Assembly: GCA_963575745.1 (NCBI GenBank)
Contig: CAUYUJ010014356.1
Coordinates: forward strand, 262,605-326,604
DNA length: 64,000 bases
Direction: 5' to 3'
Origin: Prorocentrum cordatum
Lineage: Eukaryota > Sar > Dinophyceae > Prorocentrales > Prorocentraceae
Below the pieces are notes generated by a model. It was not told the DNA's origin. It did not search any database and saw nothing but the letters and a program-made list of their open reading frames with translations. The position numbers and the translations under genes were made by a program. This document shows positions 1 to 10,049 of the stretch, piece by piece. Each line of letters starts with the position of its first letter. Position 1 is the stretch's first letter.

Positions 1-545
1 CACGAAGTGATGCACTTGGTACCGGGGCCGCCGGTGGAGCTCCCTGTGGGGACACGAAGCGCTGTGCTGGGTGAGGGAGGCGAGTGGGAAAACCGCCAAA
101 GGGGCCTTCGGAGGAACTCCCTATGGTGCCACGAAGCGCTGTACTGAGTGTGGGGGACGCACGCGTACACCGCCACAAGGACCTTCGGTAGAGCTCCCCA
201 TGGGGCCACGAAGCATTGTACTGGGTGGGGAAGACGCATGGGAACACCGCCACAGGGGCGTTCAGGGAAACTCCCTAGGAAACCACAAAGCGCTGTACTG
301 GGTGGAGGGATGCACCCGAATACCGCCACAAGGGCCTTCCGTGGAGGTCCCCATGGAGCCACAAAGCGCTGTACTGGGTGGGGGAGACGCATGCGAACAC
401 CGCCACAGGGGCCTTCGGTGGAGGTCCCTATGGGGCAACGAAGCGTTGTACTGTGTGGGGCAGACGCATGTGAGCACCCTCACTGAAGCCTTCGGGGGAG
501 CTCCCTGTGGGGCAACGGAACGCTGTACTGGGTGCGGGGGGCATA
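1..545 (+). repeat. Tandem array C, short-unit subfamily (77-80 bp)
   Basis: About seven units, each with the core ccttcggtggagctccct, then a ggggccacgaagcgctgta block and a gggagacgcatgcgaacacc block. Spacing between successive ccttcgg cores is 77-80 bp. The array runs off the left edge of the window. Open frames across it shift between units and carry no domain, so I do not call them genes. The same family recurs at 1241-3055, 3881-5262, 32395-32663 and, inverted, 58141-58740. Confidence 0.9.
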
Positions 546-640
546 GGAACGGGTAAGAGGAGAAAGGAGGGGGGGGATGAGGGGAGGAGGAGAGGAACGC
601 GGGGCACTGCATCTTCAATACGAGGACCCAACACCACAAG
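546..640 (+). repeat. Conserved tail of a C array
   Basis: A purine-rich run (ggaggaggagaggaa) is followed by gcggggcactgcatcttcaa and gaggacccaacaccac. Equivalent tails follow the C arrays at 3056-3180, 5263-5370, 32664-32784 and 58050-58140 (inverted). The array and tail therefore seem to travel as one unit. Confidence 0.7.
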
Positions 641-785
641 TTGGTCAGGAAACAACTGCATTAACATAAACCTGGCGGCGCCTATGGCGCTGCCCCTGGC
701 GCGCTCCGCGCACCAAGGAAGGGGGGCACACCGCCCAATATTTATATTCATGCAGTTTCCCACCCGTCCTAGGTGGGATTCTTGT
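641..785 (+). mobile_element. Degenerate family B palindromic element
   Basis: A GC-rich centre (ctggcggcgcctatggcgc, cctggcgcgctccgcg) sits between an AT-richer left arm with ttaacataaacc and a right arm with atttatattcatg. This matches the arrangement of better B copies at 6114-6310 and 9606-9803. Both arms are eroded. As at 32.8 kb, it lies directly after a C-array tail. Confidence 0.55.
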
Positions 786-832
786 GTCCCCTGGACACCC
801 CACGCAAAAGAGAACCGCACCCCCTTCCTCCT

Positions 833-975
833 CGCATCACCCTCCCACCACCACCACCATCACCATAAACATCGTCACCATCAGCATCATCATCACCACC
901 ATCAACAACATCACCAGAACCAGCACCAGCACCATCACCATCATCACCACCATCCTTATCATCATTACACACACT
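833..975 (+). repeat. CAC/CAT triplet tract
   Basis: A nearly pure run of cac, cat and atc triplets. The long histidine-rich frame across it is a product of the repeat and has no other protein signal. Confidence 0.9.
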
Positions 976-989
976 CGCCCAAACGCTCG

Positions 990-1240
990 CACATTCATCT
1001 TGAGGGAATCTCGGGCGGAAACCTCGTCAGCAAGTGAACCGCGAAGAAGTCTAGAGCGGCAGCCCCTCCCTGTGGGGTCCCCACCTCAAGATCGAATCTA
1101 AAGCGGCCACACGGACACCCAGTAGACGCACAGCTTTGGTGACACCTGGGAGCCTGAATGCCGAGGACGTCTCGATCGGGAACCTCGTCACTCAGAATCC
1201 AGATCGGCCATCGGAACACCATGCACATTATCCGAATACC
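990..1240 (+). repeat. D repeat
   Basis: Marked by gacacctgggagcctgaat, gaggacgtctcgatcggga, gaagtctagagcggcagcc and ggtccccacctcaag. The unit, about 190 bp, recurs at 3181-3880 and 5371-5990. Each D block follows a C array (with its tail), so C and D alternate in the first 6 kb. Confidence 0.75.
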
Positions 1241-3055
1241 GTCGCTGCGGGTACCGCCTTCGGGGGATCTCCTCATGGGGCAATGAAGAATGCAAATGGT
1301 CTGCCGGTATGGGGCGGGGCCGCCATGTGGGCACTGCCAATGGAGCTGTAGGTGGAAACCGCGATGGGGCCGCGGAGCGCTGTACTAGGTGGGGAGACGC
1401 ATGCGAACACCGCCACAAGGGTCTTCGGTGGAGCTCCCTGTGGGAGCAACGGAACGCTGTACTGGGTGGGGAAGGCGCATGCGAACACCGCCAATGAAGC
1501 CTTCGGTGGAGCTCACTATGAGCTCACGAAGCGCTGTACTGATTGGGGGGGCGCATGGGAAAACCGCCACAGGGGCCTTCGGTGGAGGTCCCTATGGTGC
1601 AACGAAGCGTTGTACTGTGTGGGGAAGACGCATGCGAACACCGCCACTGAGGCCGCCGGTGGAGCTCACTGTGGGGCCACGAAACGCTGTACCGGGCTGG
1701 GTACGCGCATGCGAACACAGCCAGTGGGGCCTTCGGTGGAATTCCCTATGGGGCAAGGAAGCGCTTCACTGAGCTGGGCGGAGGCATGCGAACACCGCCA
1801 CTCGGGCCTTCGGTGCAGCTCCCCAGGGGTGTGTGGGAGACTTGCGAACACCGCCACAGGGGCCTTTGGTGGAGTTCCCTAAGCGCTGTACTGGGTGGGG
1901 GAGACGCATGCGCACAGCCGCTGCGGCGATGCGCTGCACTGCGCGGGGGAGCCGTATGCGAACACCGCCACTTGGGCCTTCGGTGTAGCTTTATGGGGCC
2001 ACGAAGCGCTGTACTGGGCGGGGAGCTGCATGCGAACACCACCACTGAAGCCGTCGGTTGAGCTCCTTATTGGGCCACGAAGCGCTGCACGTGGCGGGGG
2101 TGAGGCCTTCGGTGGAGCTCCTTATGTGGCCACGAAGCGCTGCACTGATTGGGGGAGACGCATGGGAACACCGCCACAAAGGGCCTTCGGTGGAGCTCCA
2201 TATGGGGCAACGAGGCGTTGTACTGAGTGGGGAAGGCGCATGCGAACACCGCCACTGAGGCCTTCCGCGGAGCTCCCTATGTGGCCACGAAGCGCTGTAT
2301 TGGGCGGGGGAGACGCATGCGAACACCACCTCTTAGGCCTCCAGTGGAGGTCCCCATGGGGCTTCGAAGCGCTGTATTGGGCGGGAGGGGCGCCAGTCGA
2401 CCATCGCCATTGAAGCCTTTTGTGCAGCTCCTTATTGTGCCACGAAGCATTGTACTGGGCTAGGAAGGCGCATGCGAACACAGCCACTGGCGCCGTCGGT
2501 GGAATTCATTATCAGGCAAGGAAACAAGCTGGGGGAACGCATGCGGACACCGCCACTAGGGCCTTCGGTGGAGCGCACTATGGGGGTGTATGGGGGTGCG
2601 GGAAACGCATACGAAAACCGCCATACAGCCGCTGGGGCCGTCGGTGGAGCTCCCTATTTGGCCACGATGCGCTGTGCGTGTTGGGGGAGACGTGTTCGAA
2701 CCTCACCACTGGAGCCTTCAGTGGAGCCTTATGGGGCCACGAAGCGCTTGTTTGGGTGGGGAGGCGCATGCGACCACCGCCAATGAAGCCTTCGGTTGAG
2801 CTCCCTATTGGGCCACGGAGCGCTGAACTGGGCGGGGAAAACGCATGCGAACAAAAGCCACTGAGGCCTTCGGTGGAGCTCCCCATGGGACCACGAAGCG
2901 TTGCATTGGGCGCGAAAGACGCATGCGAGCAAAGGAAACTGAGGCCTCCAGTGGAGCTCCCTATGAGGCCACGAAGCGCATTCGAACATCGCCACTCAGA
3001 CCTTTGGTGGAGCTCGCTATGGGGCCACGAAACGCCGTACTGGGTGCGGAGGGCA
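1241..3055 (+). repeat. Tandem array C, short-unit subfamily, about 22 units
   Basis: The first unit is atypical (ggtaccgccttcggggga). The rest repeat every 77-80 bp with the ccttcggtggagctccct core, the cacgaagcgctgtactggg block and the gacgcatgcgaacaccgcc block. Divergence between neighbouring units and several short indels suggest an old array. It ends in a purine-rich tail at 3056. Confidence 0.9.
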
Positions 3056-3180
3056 GAGGCAGAGATGGGAGGATGGGGAGGGGGGACTCGGGTGAGGAGG
3101 AAGGAGGCGAGGAGAGGAAGAAGCGCGGGGCGCTGTCTCTTCAAAGCGAGGGCCCGACACCACAGGATCGCTGTGAACTA
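3056..3180 (+). repeat. Conserved tail of a C array
   Basis: Purine-rich run followed by gcggggcgctgtctcttc and gagggcccgacaccac, matching the tails at 546, 5263 and 32664. Confidence 0.65.
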
Positions 3181-3880
3181 ACACGTCTTAATGGCACCTG
3201 GGAACATGAATCCCGAGGACATCGGGCGGCAGCCTCGTTCCAGAGAAAATTCGCAGTATGTCTCGGGAGCTCACTGGTCTGCGAATGCACCGCGAGGACG
3301 CCCCCCTTCCCCATGGAGTCCCCACCTCCATGTTCGAATCCAAAGCTCGGCGACTACAATGGGTGCGGTTTGCGAAGGGTGCGGTTTGCGTCCCGTCATA
3401 TCTGCCCCTCCCGCCCCCGGGAAACGGATGACACTGTCACTCAATGCGACCGAATCACATGACACTGTCGCTCCTTCTAGTACAGTAGAGCACACATCGA
3501 GGATGACAGTGTCGCTCGAAACGACGACAATTATGACATTGTCTCTCGCAAAGGCCCCAGAAAGGCCACCACAAAGCAACTCGCAAACCGCACCCTGGCG
3601 TAACCGCACCGATTGTAGTCGCCGAAAAGCGGCCGCCAGAACACCCGGTAAAAACACACATTGGGTGATACCTGGGAGCCCGAATCCCGAGGACGTCTCG
3701 AGCGGGAGCCTCGTTCCTGAGCAAACTGGCTGTCTCGGGCGCTCACTTGTCTGTCAGTGAGACGCCAGCACGACTCGAGCGGGCGCCCCTCCCTACGGGG
3801 ACCCCAACTCCACATTCGAATCCAAAACAGCCATCGGGAAACAAAGTGAATTATCCGGGCGAGGGGCCCAGGCAGCAACC
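3181..3880 (+). repeat. D repeats, one unit split by an inserted element
   Basis: D landmarks appear at about 3190 (gcacctgggaacatgaatc), 3310-3345 (cccacctccatgttcgaatc) and 3665 (gatacctgggagcccgaat). One unit is interrupted after gttcgaatccaaag and resumes as aaaagcggccgccagaac, with a palindromic element (3348-3624) between. Intact D units at 5371-5990 read straight through this point, which shows the pre-insertion state. Confidence 0.8.
3348..3624. mobile_element. Element AD: 277 bp palindromic (MITE-like) insertion in a D repeat
   Basis: The left end is CGGCGACTACAATGGGTGCG and the right end is its near-perfect inverse (accgattgtagtcgccg). The next inner block, gggtgcggtttgcg, is also inverted (cgcaaaccgcaccc). 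The element carries no coding capacity. Its interior repeats a gacactgtcgctc-like block several times in both orientations. The flanks aaagc and aaaagc fit a target duplication of about 4-5 bp. Because the host D repeat is known, the boundaries are well supported. Confidence 0.8.
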
Positions 3881-4419
3881 ATATGTAGCTGTGGCTCCCG
3901 CAGCTGTGGGTATCGTCTTCGGTGGGGCCCCCTTATGATGGGGCCGCGACGCTCGCGAGGGGCGTGCCGAAATGGGTGGGGCTGCTGCTTGCGAACAACT
4001 CGAATGGGGCCTTCGGTGGAACTCCATGTGAGGCAGCGAAACGCGTGACGGTAGGTGTGCCGAAATGGGTGGGGCCGACGCATGCGGGCAGCGAGCTAGG
4101 ATCTTCGGTGGAGCTCCATATGGGGCCATGAAACGTGTGAGGGGTGTGCTCACATTAATGGGGCGGCTGCATGCGGGCTGCGCCACTGGGACCTTCGGTG
4201 GAGCTCCATATGGGGCGGCGAAACGTGTGGGGTGTGTGCCGACATGGATGTGGCGGACGCTTGCGGGCTGCGCCCCTGGGACCTTCGGTGGAGCCCTCTT
4301 GGGCCACGAAACGTGTGAGTGGTATACCGGAAGGGTGCGAGATCGCAAGTAGACTGTACCATTGGGGCCTTCGATGGAGCTCCCCGTGGGGTCACGTGAC
4401 GGGTGAGAGGTGTACCGAA

Positions 4420-4469
<50 letters not shown>

Positions 4470-5262
4470 CCGCATGCGGGCTGCGCCACTGGGACCTTCG
4501 GGGGATCTCCCTATGGGGCCACGATGCGCGTGAGGAGTGTACCGAAGGAAGTGCGTGACCGCACGCAAGCTGTGACACTGGGACCTTCGGTGAAGCTCCC
4601 GGTGTGGCCACGAAGCGTGTGAGTGGTTAGCCGACGTGCACGGGAAACCGCGTGTGGACGGTAACACTGGGGCCTTCGGTGGATCTCCCGATTGGTCCAC
4701 GAAACGTGTGAGGGGTGTGCCAAAATGGATGTGGGGGACGCATGTGGACGGTGGCACTGGGGCCTTCGGTGGAGCTCCCTGTGGGGCCACGAAGCATGTG
4801 AGGGGAGTGCCGAAATGGGTGTTGGGGACGCATGTGGACGGTGGCACTGGGGCCTTCGGTGGAGCTCAATGTGGGGCTACGAAGCGTGTGAGGGGAGTGC
4901 CGAAATGGGTGTGGGCGACGCATGTGGGCGGTAGCACTGGGGCCTTCGGTAGAGCTCCCTATGAGGCTACGAAGCGTGTGAGGGGTGTGCCGAAGTAGGC
5001 AAGGAACTGCATGTGGGCTTTGCTACTGGGGCATTCTGTGGAGCTCCATGGGGCCGCGAAACGTGAGAGGTGTGTCGAACTTGGTTAGGAATCGCATGTG
5101 GACTCTGCCATTGGGACCTTCGGAGGGGCTCCATATGGGGCCACGAAGCGTGTGAAAGGTGCGCCCAACTGGCGCGCATGTGTACTTTGCCACTGTGACC
5201 TTCAGTGGATCCCGATATGTGATCACGAAGCGTGTATGGGGTGTGCCGGACAGGTTGGCAAG
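3881..5262 (+). repeat. Tandem array C, long-unit subfamily (90 bp)
   Basis: The ggccttcggt core recurs at 4671, 4761, 4851 and 4941, an exact 90 bp period. Units add gtgtgaggggtgtgccgaaa and tgggtgtggggacgcatg blocks that the short subfamily lacks. About 15 units are present. A GT microsatellite has expanded inside one unit at 4421-4466. Confidence 0.9.
4421..4466 (+). repeat. (GT)n microsatellite inside a C unit
   Basis: Twenty-three uninterrupted tg dinucleotides grown from the short gaaatgggtgtg segment of a C unit. Confidence 0.95.
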
Positions 5263-5370
5263 CGGAGGGTAGAGGGAAGATGATGGGAGGAGCAGGAGGA
5301 GGGGGAGGAGGAGGGAGGACGCGGGGCTCTGTCTCTACAAGATGGTTGGACAACTACATCAGGTTCTTGA
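5263..5370 (+). repeat. Conserved tail of a C array
   Basis: A ggaggagggggaggaggag purine run, then gcggggctctgtctctac, in the same position relative to the array as the other tails. Confidence 0.6.
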
Positions 5371-5990
5371 GCGAAAAGAAGGAATGCCTCGGGCACTCAC
5401 TCATTTCTGCATGCATCGCAAAGGGGTCTCGAGAGGGAGCCCATCCCCATGTGGTCCCCATCTCCATGTTCGAATCCGAGGCGGCTATCGGAATACCTTG
5501 TAAAACACAAGGTTGGTGACACCTGGGAGCCAGAATTCCGAGAATGTCTGGAGCGAGAGCCTCTCTCTGAGCAAACTTGGAGGGTGTCTCGGACGCTCAC
5601 TCGTCTGTGAGTGAATCGCGACGGAGTCTCAAGCGGACCCCCCCCTATCGGGTCCCCACCTTCTGTTGGTAATCCGAAACGGCCATCGGAATACTGGGAG
5701 CTTGAATCAAGAGGATCTGTCGAGCGGTTGCCGCGTTTCTGAGCAGGTTGACAAGCTGTGTCGGGCGCTCGCCTGGAAGTGATTAGGGAGGAAGTCTCGA
5801 GCGTGAGCCTTCGCTATGGTCGCTCTGATTCATGTTACTGATCCGTGACGGCCATCGAAATACGTTGTGAATGCACAGGCTTGGTGACACATGGGAGTCT
5901 GGATCTTGAGACGCTCTCGAGCGGGAGCGTCGTTCCTTTGCCGGTGGTCCTGATCCGAGGCGGCCATCCTCAATCAAGCTTGTAAGCGCT
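5371..5990 (+). repeat. D array, about three units
   Basis: The gacacctgggag/gacacatgggag landmark appears near 5517 and 5885, with a shorter version near 5686. Each unit carries the tgtctcgggcgctcac and gtctcaagcgg-type blocks, and units grow more divergent rightward. The block gttcgaatccgag resembles a pol III B box, but I could not place a matching A box, so I do not call a tRNA-derived element. Confidence 0.75.
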
Positions 5991-6113
5991 CGTGAGGACC
6001 AACAGGTCGCAGACAGGACGACGAGCCTCCGTAGTCACGAGGACGACGCGGGGCATCATTCCCGGCTTCGCCTGGAAGGCTCTCGTGTGGGGCACTGCCG
6101 TCGGCATGGCTAT

Positions 6114-6310
6114 AGGGGAACAACAAATGACATCAACATAAATATTCGGAGGTCCGCGCGGATTTCTCGGATCGGCGCTGGACCCCCCTCCCCGGCGCGC
6201 GGAGCGCGCCAGGGGCGGCGCCGGAGGCGCCGCCGGGGGGCCCCAGCGCCGCTCCGAGGAATCCGCGCGGACCTTCGAGTTTTCATGCTTATGTCACCTT
6301 TTGTTCCCCT
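6114..6310. mobile_element. Family B palindromic element, near full length
   Basis: Ends are aggggaacaacaaatgaca and the inverse ttttgttcccct. Moving inward, ggtccgcgcggatttct pairs with gaatccgcgcggacc, and ggcgctggacccc pairs with ggccccagcgcc. The centre is gcgcgcggagcgcgcc. Almost the whole 197 bp could fold as one hairpin. No coding capacity. It is flanked by ta on both sides, but I am not certain that is a target duplication. Confidence 0.8.
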
Positions 6311-6610
6311 AGACGAGTCTCTTCTTCCACAGGATCGCCCCCCCCCCCCCGGGCTTGGCCCCGCACGTCTCCTCGGTGCTCTCCCCCGAACATGTGTTCT
6401 ACACCCTGCGAAATGCTTAAGACATCATGGGTTAAGAAATTCATAGTCTCAGAACTTGAATAAAAAACCCAACATTGAGACATAGGATTTACATTGAAAC
6501 ATTAAGAATAATCGAGACTCTGGCTGAAAACTGAAGTTTTCTTAAGCATCGCCTAAGGTGTACGACCTCCCCTGCACTTCTGAGCGGCGCGGCCCTGAGA
6601 GGAGGAGGAC
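6311..6610. other. No recognisable feature
   Basis: Mixed-composition sequence with a C homopolymer (10 bases) near 6340. I see no repeat family and no convincing coding frame. Confidence 0.5.
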
Positions 6611-6800
6611 ACCGAATGGGGCCCTGGGACACACACACACACACACACACACAAACAAATGGACACACAAACAGCAGGATGCCCCATAGGTTCCCGTTTT
6701 TTTCTGGGCCGTCGCCTTCTCCCCCACTTCCCATAGTTTCCCATTTTTGTCTCCTGGGAGTCGACGATGCATTGTGTCTGTGTGTTTTTGTTCCCTCCTG
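6611..6800 (+). repeat. Family O cassette, copy 1
   Basis: Contains an (AC)n run, then ttcccatttttgtctcctgg and gagtcgacgatgcattgtg followed by tctgtgtgtttttgttccc. The same order of blocks occurs at about 9276, 29395, 33440, 33800, 34965 and 57885. It may be a dispersed element about 150-190 bp long with a CA/GT tract as a variable part. Confidence 0.65.
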
Positions 6801-6929
6801 CGACGCATCCAGGGCAGGGAGCAGGCCGAGAGAGAGCGGGCAGCCGCACCCCCGGGGGAGGAGGCAGCCCGGAGTGGGGGGGAGCGAAGAGCCCTTTGGG
6901 GGGGGGGGGGGCTCCATGCCTCGGCAGCG

Positions 6930-7262
6930 CCATCGGGAAGGAGGAGGAGCAGGAGGAGGAGGAGCAGGAGGAGGAGAAGGAGGCAGGAGGAGGAGAAGTA
7001 GGCAGGAGAAGAAGGCAGGAGGAGGAGGAGGAGGAGGAGAAGGAAGAGGACGAATGAGTCCCGAGAGGCCGCGATGAAGGAGGAGGAAGAGGAGGAGGAG
7101 GAGAAGGAGGAGGTGGAGGAGGACGAATGTGTCCCGAGAGGCCGCGATGGAGGAGAGGAGGAGGAGGAGGAGGAGGAGGAGGAGAAGGAGGAGGAGGAGG
7201 AGGAATGGAGGAAGGAGGAAGAGGAGGAGGAGGAGGAGGAGGAGGAGGAGCAGGGGGCAATT
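6930..7262 (+). repeat. GGA triplet tract with an interspersed unit
   Basis: Nearly pure ggaggaggag, interrupted twice by gaatgagtcccgagaggcc / gaatgtgtcccgagaggcc. This interruption also occurs near 29990, so it is a repeat unit and not random decay. Glu/Arg-rich frames here are artefacts of the triplet. Confidence 0.9.
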
Positions 7263-7280
7263 GGGTAAACAGAGGCCGCG

Positions 7281-7375
7281 CTGATGCTGCTGCCGATGGT
7301 GGTGGTGGTGATGACGATGACGATGATGCTGATGATGGATGATGATGGTGATGCTGCTGCTGCTGATGATGGTGG

Positions 7376-7407
<32 letters not shown>

Positions 7408-7458
7408 CTGATGATGATGATAATGATAATGATAATGATGATGATGATGCTGATGGTG

Positions 7459-7513
<55 letters not shown>

Positions 7514-7778
7514 CGATGGTGATGGCGATGGTGATGGTGATGATGATGGTGGAAGCTGTGATGATGATGCTGATGGTGTTGATGGTGATGATAAGGACGA
7601 TGGTTATGATGATGGTGCTTGTGGTGATGATGATCATGCTGGTGATCATGCTGGTGTTGATGATGATGCTGCTGCTGATGATGATAATCATCATGCTGAT
7701 TATCATTATGATGATGATGCTGATGATGATGCTGATGATGATGATGCTGATAATGATGATGCTGACGATGATGACGAC
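7281..7778 (+). repeat. GAT triplet tract, about 500 bp
   Basis: Runs of gatgatgat with gct and gtg variants. Poly-Asp and poly-Met frames on the plus strand and poly-His/Ile frames on the minus strand all derive from it. Confidence 0.95.
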
Positions 7779-8025
7779 TCAAACACACAAAACATGGGTG
7801 CGTGAACTTATCCGAAACTCTGGCCTCCACGCAGAGCTGCCGGAATGCAGGCCGGGTGTTGACTCCGCAGCACTGCTTCGGGCACAGGCAGCTCGCCAAT
7901 GCCTCCGACGTAATTCCGGACGCACTCTGCCTGAAACTTCTGGGGCTGCCTGATAACAGCAACTCCTCCGAAGAAACCTGGGAGACTACCGTGGCAAGGA
8001 CTGATATGGCATGCCTTCCTCCCCC

Positions 8026-8494
8026 TCACCTGGCGAATCTGGTCGCTGAGAGAGAGGGAGAAGAAAACCATGCATGTGCATGCCATTGGAATCTCCCGTC
8101 CACCGATCTCCCAATCCACGGACGGTCTTCCATCAAATCAGTCTCGCCATGCGCCGCAAAACTGTCTGTCCCGACAAATCTACTTGAAAGGTTCCGTGTC
8201 ACTGCCCGGGATCTGCCGCGCGAGATTACTCCATCGAATTCGTTCAAGCTGTCGGAGAGCTTCCGGATATCCACCCGTATCCGATCTTGGCCAGCCTGAA
8301 GGTCTTGAATTCGCTTCATCACATCGTCTTGCCGGGAGAGCATCGCATTGAAGCCCACCATCATGCTGTCGCCTCCACTGCCATCTGGGGGGGCTTGCTA
8401 TCCTCGTCCAGTCTGCCCGCTGGTCTCTGCGTGTTGAAGAAGCGGACGGCGAGCTTGCAGCAGACGAGGTGCCGCCGTCCTGTTTTTTGAACAT
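8026..8494 (-). pseudogene. Possible coiled-coil gene relic, frame broken at a C-run
   Basis: On the minus strand an ATG at 8494 opens a frame rich in Ser, Asp and Arg. At a run of seven C near 8383-8390 the plausible reading passes to another frame. That second frame starts MMVGFNAMLSRQDDV and continues with heptad-like leucines and charged residues (RIQDLQAG, IRKLSDSLNEFD), which look like a coiled coil of about 45 residues. The stop is at 8026. The frame change could be decay, a sequencing error in the homopolymer, or an unseen intron. The product is unknown. The ATG overlaps the last base of palindromic element AB, so the start may be accidental. Surrounding DNA is all repeats. Confidence 0.35.
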
Positions 8495-8661
8495 CGGGTA
8501 TTGCTAGAAGTGCCCTTGGCCCAAGGTGCCCCCAGGATTCTCGGGGTGGCCTAGACAGCCTCCAGAGCATCCCTCACGAGGCCCAGAGGGCCCCAGGATC
8601 TCCAACATGGAGCGATAAGCCGGGAGCACCTTGGGCCAGGGGCACTTCTAGCAACACCCGA
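8494..8661. mobile_element. Element AB: 168 bp palindromic insertion
   Basis: Left end tcgggtattgctagaagtg and right end its inverse (cacttctagcaacacccga). The pairing runs inward through cccttggcccaaggtgc and gcaccttgggccaggg, about 39 bp of inverted repeat. Non-coding. No second copy was found in this window. Confidence 0.7.
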
Positions 8662-8794
8662 GGGAAGCATCGAGCTGCTCAAGGTAGGGATGTGCCTCTT
8701 TGCGGGGCGATGGCCCCTCCGAGTCGAACGAAGGCGCCGAGCGGAGGGACCCTCCGGCATGAGAAGAAGACGTGCGAGCGCGAGCTGCGAGCTA

Positions 8795-8955
8795 CAGTCG
8801 ACCCGTAAAGGGCCTTGGAAGGCCGTCTCGAAGCTCTTCGAGCGGGGCGCGGCCAGCAAAAGCGGCCAAGGATGGAGCGAGGAAGCAAGGATGCCAAGGG
8901 ATTCTCCTAGGGAAGATTAGGGAAGATTGTCCATTCATGATATGCCGGTTGACTG
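8795..8955. mobile_element. Family U element, copy 1 (TA-flanked, mariner-like ends)
   Basis: Starts cagtcgacccg and ends with the inverse cggttgactg, flanked by ta on each side. The interior carries ctcgaagctcttcgagcgg and gcaaggatgccaaggga, which are shared with copies at 29014, 34535 and 60703. CAGT-type ends with a TA target are typical of the Tc1/mariner/pogo superfamily, but there is no transposase here. Confidence 0.7.
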
Positions 8956-8959
8956 TACA

Positions 8960-9120
8960 ATTAAGTCGGGCCTGTCCCCCTACAGGGGGATCTGGGGCGA
9001 CAAATAAAACATACTCCAAAAATACCCCCCCCCAGAGTGAAAAAAATGAAAGAATCCTCCCCCGACGATTCTTGGACTATCTTGGAATGCTCCTCCTGTA
9101 GGGGGACAGGCCCGACTTAC
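8960..9120 (-). mobile_element. Family A element, copy 1 (introner-like borders)
   Basis: Inverted ends: ttaagtcgggcctgtcccc on the left and gggggacaggcccgactta on the right. The flanks ctgtaca (8953-8959) and ctgtgca (9121-9127) form a 7 bp near-perfect direct repeat. On the minus strand the element begins GTAAGTCGGG, a strong 5' splice-site match, and the left flank ends in ACAG, a usable 3' splice site. It abuts element U copy 1. Whether anything is transcribed here is unknown. Confidence 0.75.
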
Positions 9121-9275
9121 CTGTGCAGTCACGCCGCCGAGGCGAGAACCGAGCTGTGCTCGGGAGGGGCTCCGGACTCTGCTCCGGGCCGCTCCCCGGG
9201 GGCTGAGCCTGGGGGGCCTCGCTCGTGGCCGCGGCTCGCCCTGGCCAGAACAGAAGGACCCCTCGCTCTCCTGAC

Positions 9276-9465
9276 TTACTCTGAAGGGGCCCAGGGGCAC
9301 ACAAATAAAGACACACAGATCACAGGATTTCCCGTGTTTGCCGCTATTTGGGGGGCTTTTCGTCTTCCCCCCCCCCGCTTCCCATATTTTCTTATCTTTT
9401 CTGGGGAATCGACGATGAATTGTGTCTGTGTGTGTGTGTGTGTGTGTGTTTTGTTCCCCTCCTGA
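9276..9465 (+). repeat. Family O cassette, copy 2, with (GT)n
   Basis: Blocks in order: aaggggcccaggggcacac, ttcccatattttcttatc, ggggaatcgacgatgaatt, then a GT run and ttttgttcccctcctg. The same order appears in the copy at 34965-35140. Confidence 0.65.
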
Positions 9466-9605
9466 AAAACAAGAAGACAGCCATGAACATTCACTCGAGG
9501 ATGCGGAGCGCGCCAGGGAGGGGGGGTCCAGCGCAGGTCCAAGAAATCCGCGCGGAGCGCCAAACATTTCTATTGGTGGTGCTTTTCTTCATCGAGAGCC
9601 TTCTG
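9466..9605. mobile_element. Truncated family B element
   Basis: Only the second half is well preserved: gcggagcgcgccagggag, then gtccaagaaatccgcgcgga and gcgccaaacatttctat. The left arm is cut short after ccatgaacattcactc. It sits head-to-tail with the fuller copy that follows. Confidence 0.65.
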
Positions 9606-9803
9606 TAAGGGAACAAAAAGTGACATAAACATAAAAACTCGGATGTCCGCGCGGATTTCTCGCATCGGCGCTAGCGCCCCCCGGCGGCGCCTCCGGGGCC
9701 GCCCCTGGCGCGCTCTTCGCGCCGGGGAGGGGGGTCCAGCGCCGATCCGAGAAATCCGCGCGGACCTCAGAGTTTTTATGTCTATGCCACTTTTGTTCCC
9801 CTA
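9606..9803. mobile_element. Family B palindromic element, full length
   Basis: Ends aagggaacaaaaagtgaca and ccacttttgttcccct are inverses. Inner arms aaaaactcggatgtccgcg and cgcggacctcagagtttt also pair. The GC centre is gcccctggcgcgctcttcgc. This is the best copy of the subfamily with ggtccgcgcgga arms. Confidence 0.8.
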
Positions 9804-9894
9804 CTCTGGTAGCACGACGACTGCCGCTTGCGCAGCACTGCGCTGGAGGCGGGCGAACGGGGCGGGCCTCCACGGCGGCGCACCACTGCTGCTG

Positions 9895-10020
9895 CTGCGG
9901 GCGGTGCCACAAAGGCACCCGAGCACCGCTGCTCTCCAGACCTCTCCCGCGGTGCGTTCGGACCAGCACTTCGGGGAGACCGCCCAGCCGTGGCGACGAG
10001 AACTCTCCAGGACGTGCGGC
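9895..10020 (+). repeat. AE repeat, copy 1
   Basis: Shares gctgctctccagacctctcc, then gcgttcggaccagcacttcg and ccgtggcgacgag, with 60075-60190 on the same strand at roughly 80 percent by eye. There is no convincing open frame conserved between the two. Confidence 0.55.
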
Positions 10021-10049
10021 GGCGCCGGCACGGGTCCCCCCTTCCACTG

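Noticed and set aside
507-1037. Long histidine-rich plus-strand frame
   Set aside because: It is the translation of a CAC/CAT repeat joined to C and D repeat sequence. No start context or domain.
5371-5520. gttcgaatccgag as a tRNA or SINE B box in D repeats
   Set aside because: No A box at a suitable distance, no cloverleaf, and no terminator run after it.
6489-7962. Frames of over 400 codons on the minus strand (poly-Ile, poly-His, poly-Leu, poly-Pro)
   Set aside because: They follow the GAT and GGA tracts exactly and change residue type with frame, so they are simple-repeat artefacts.
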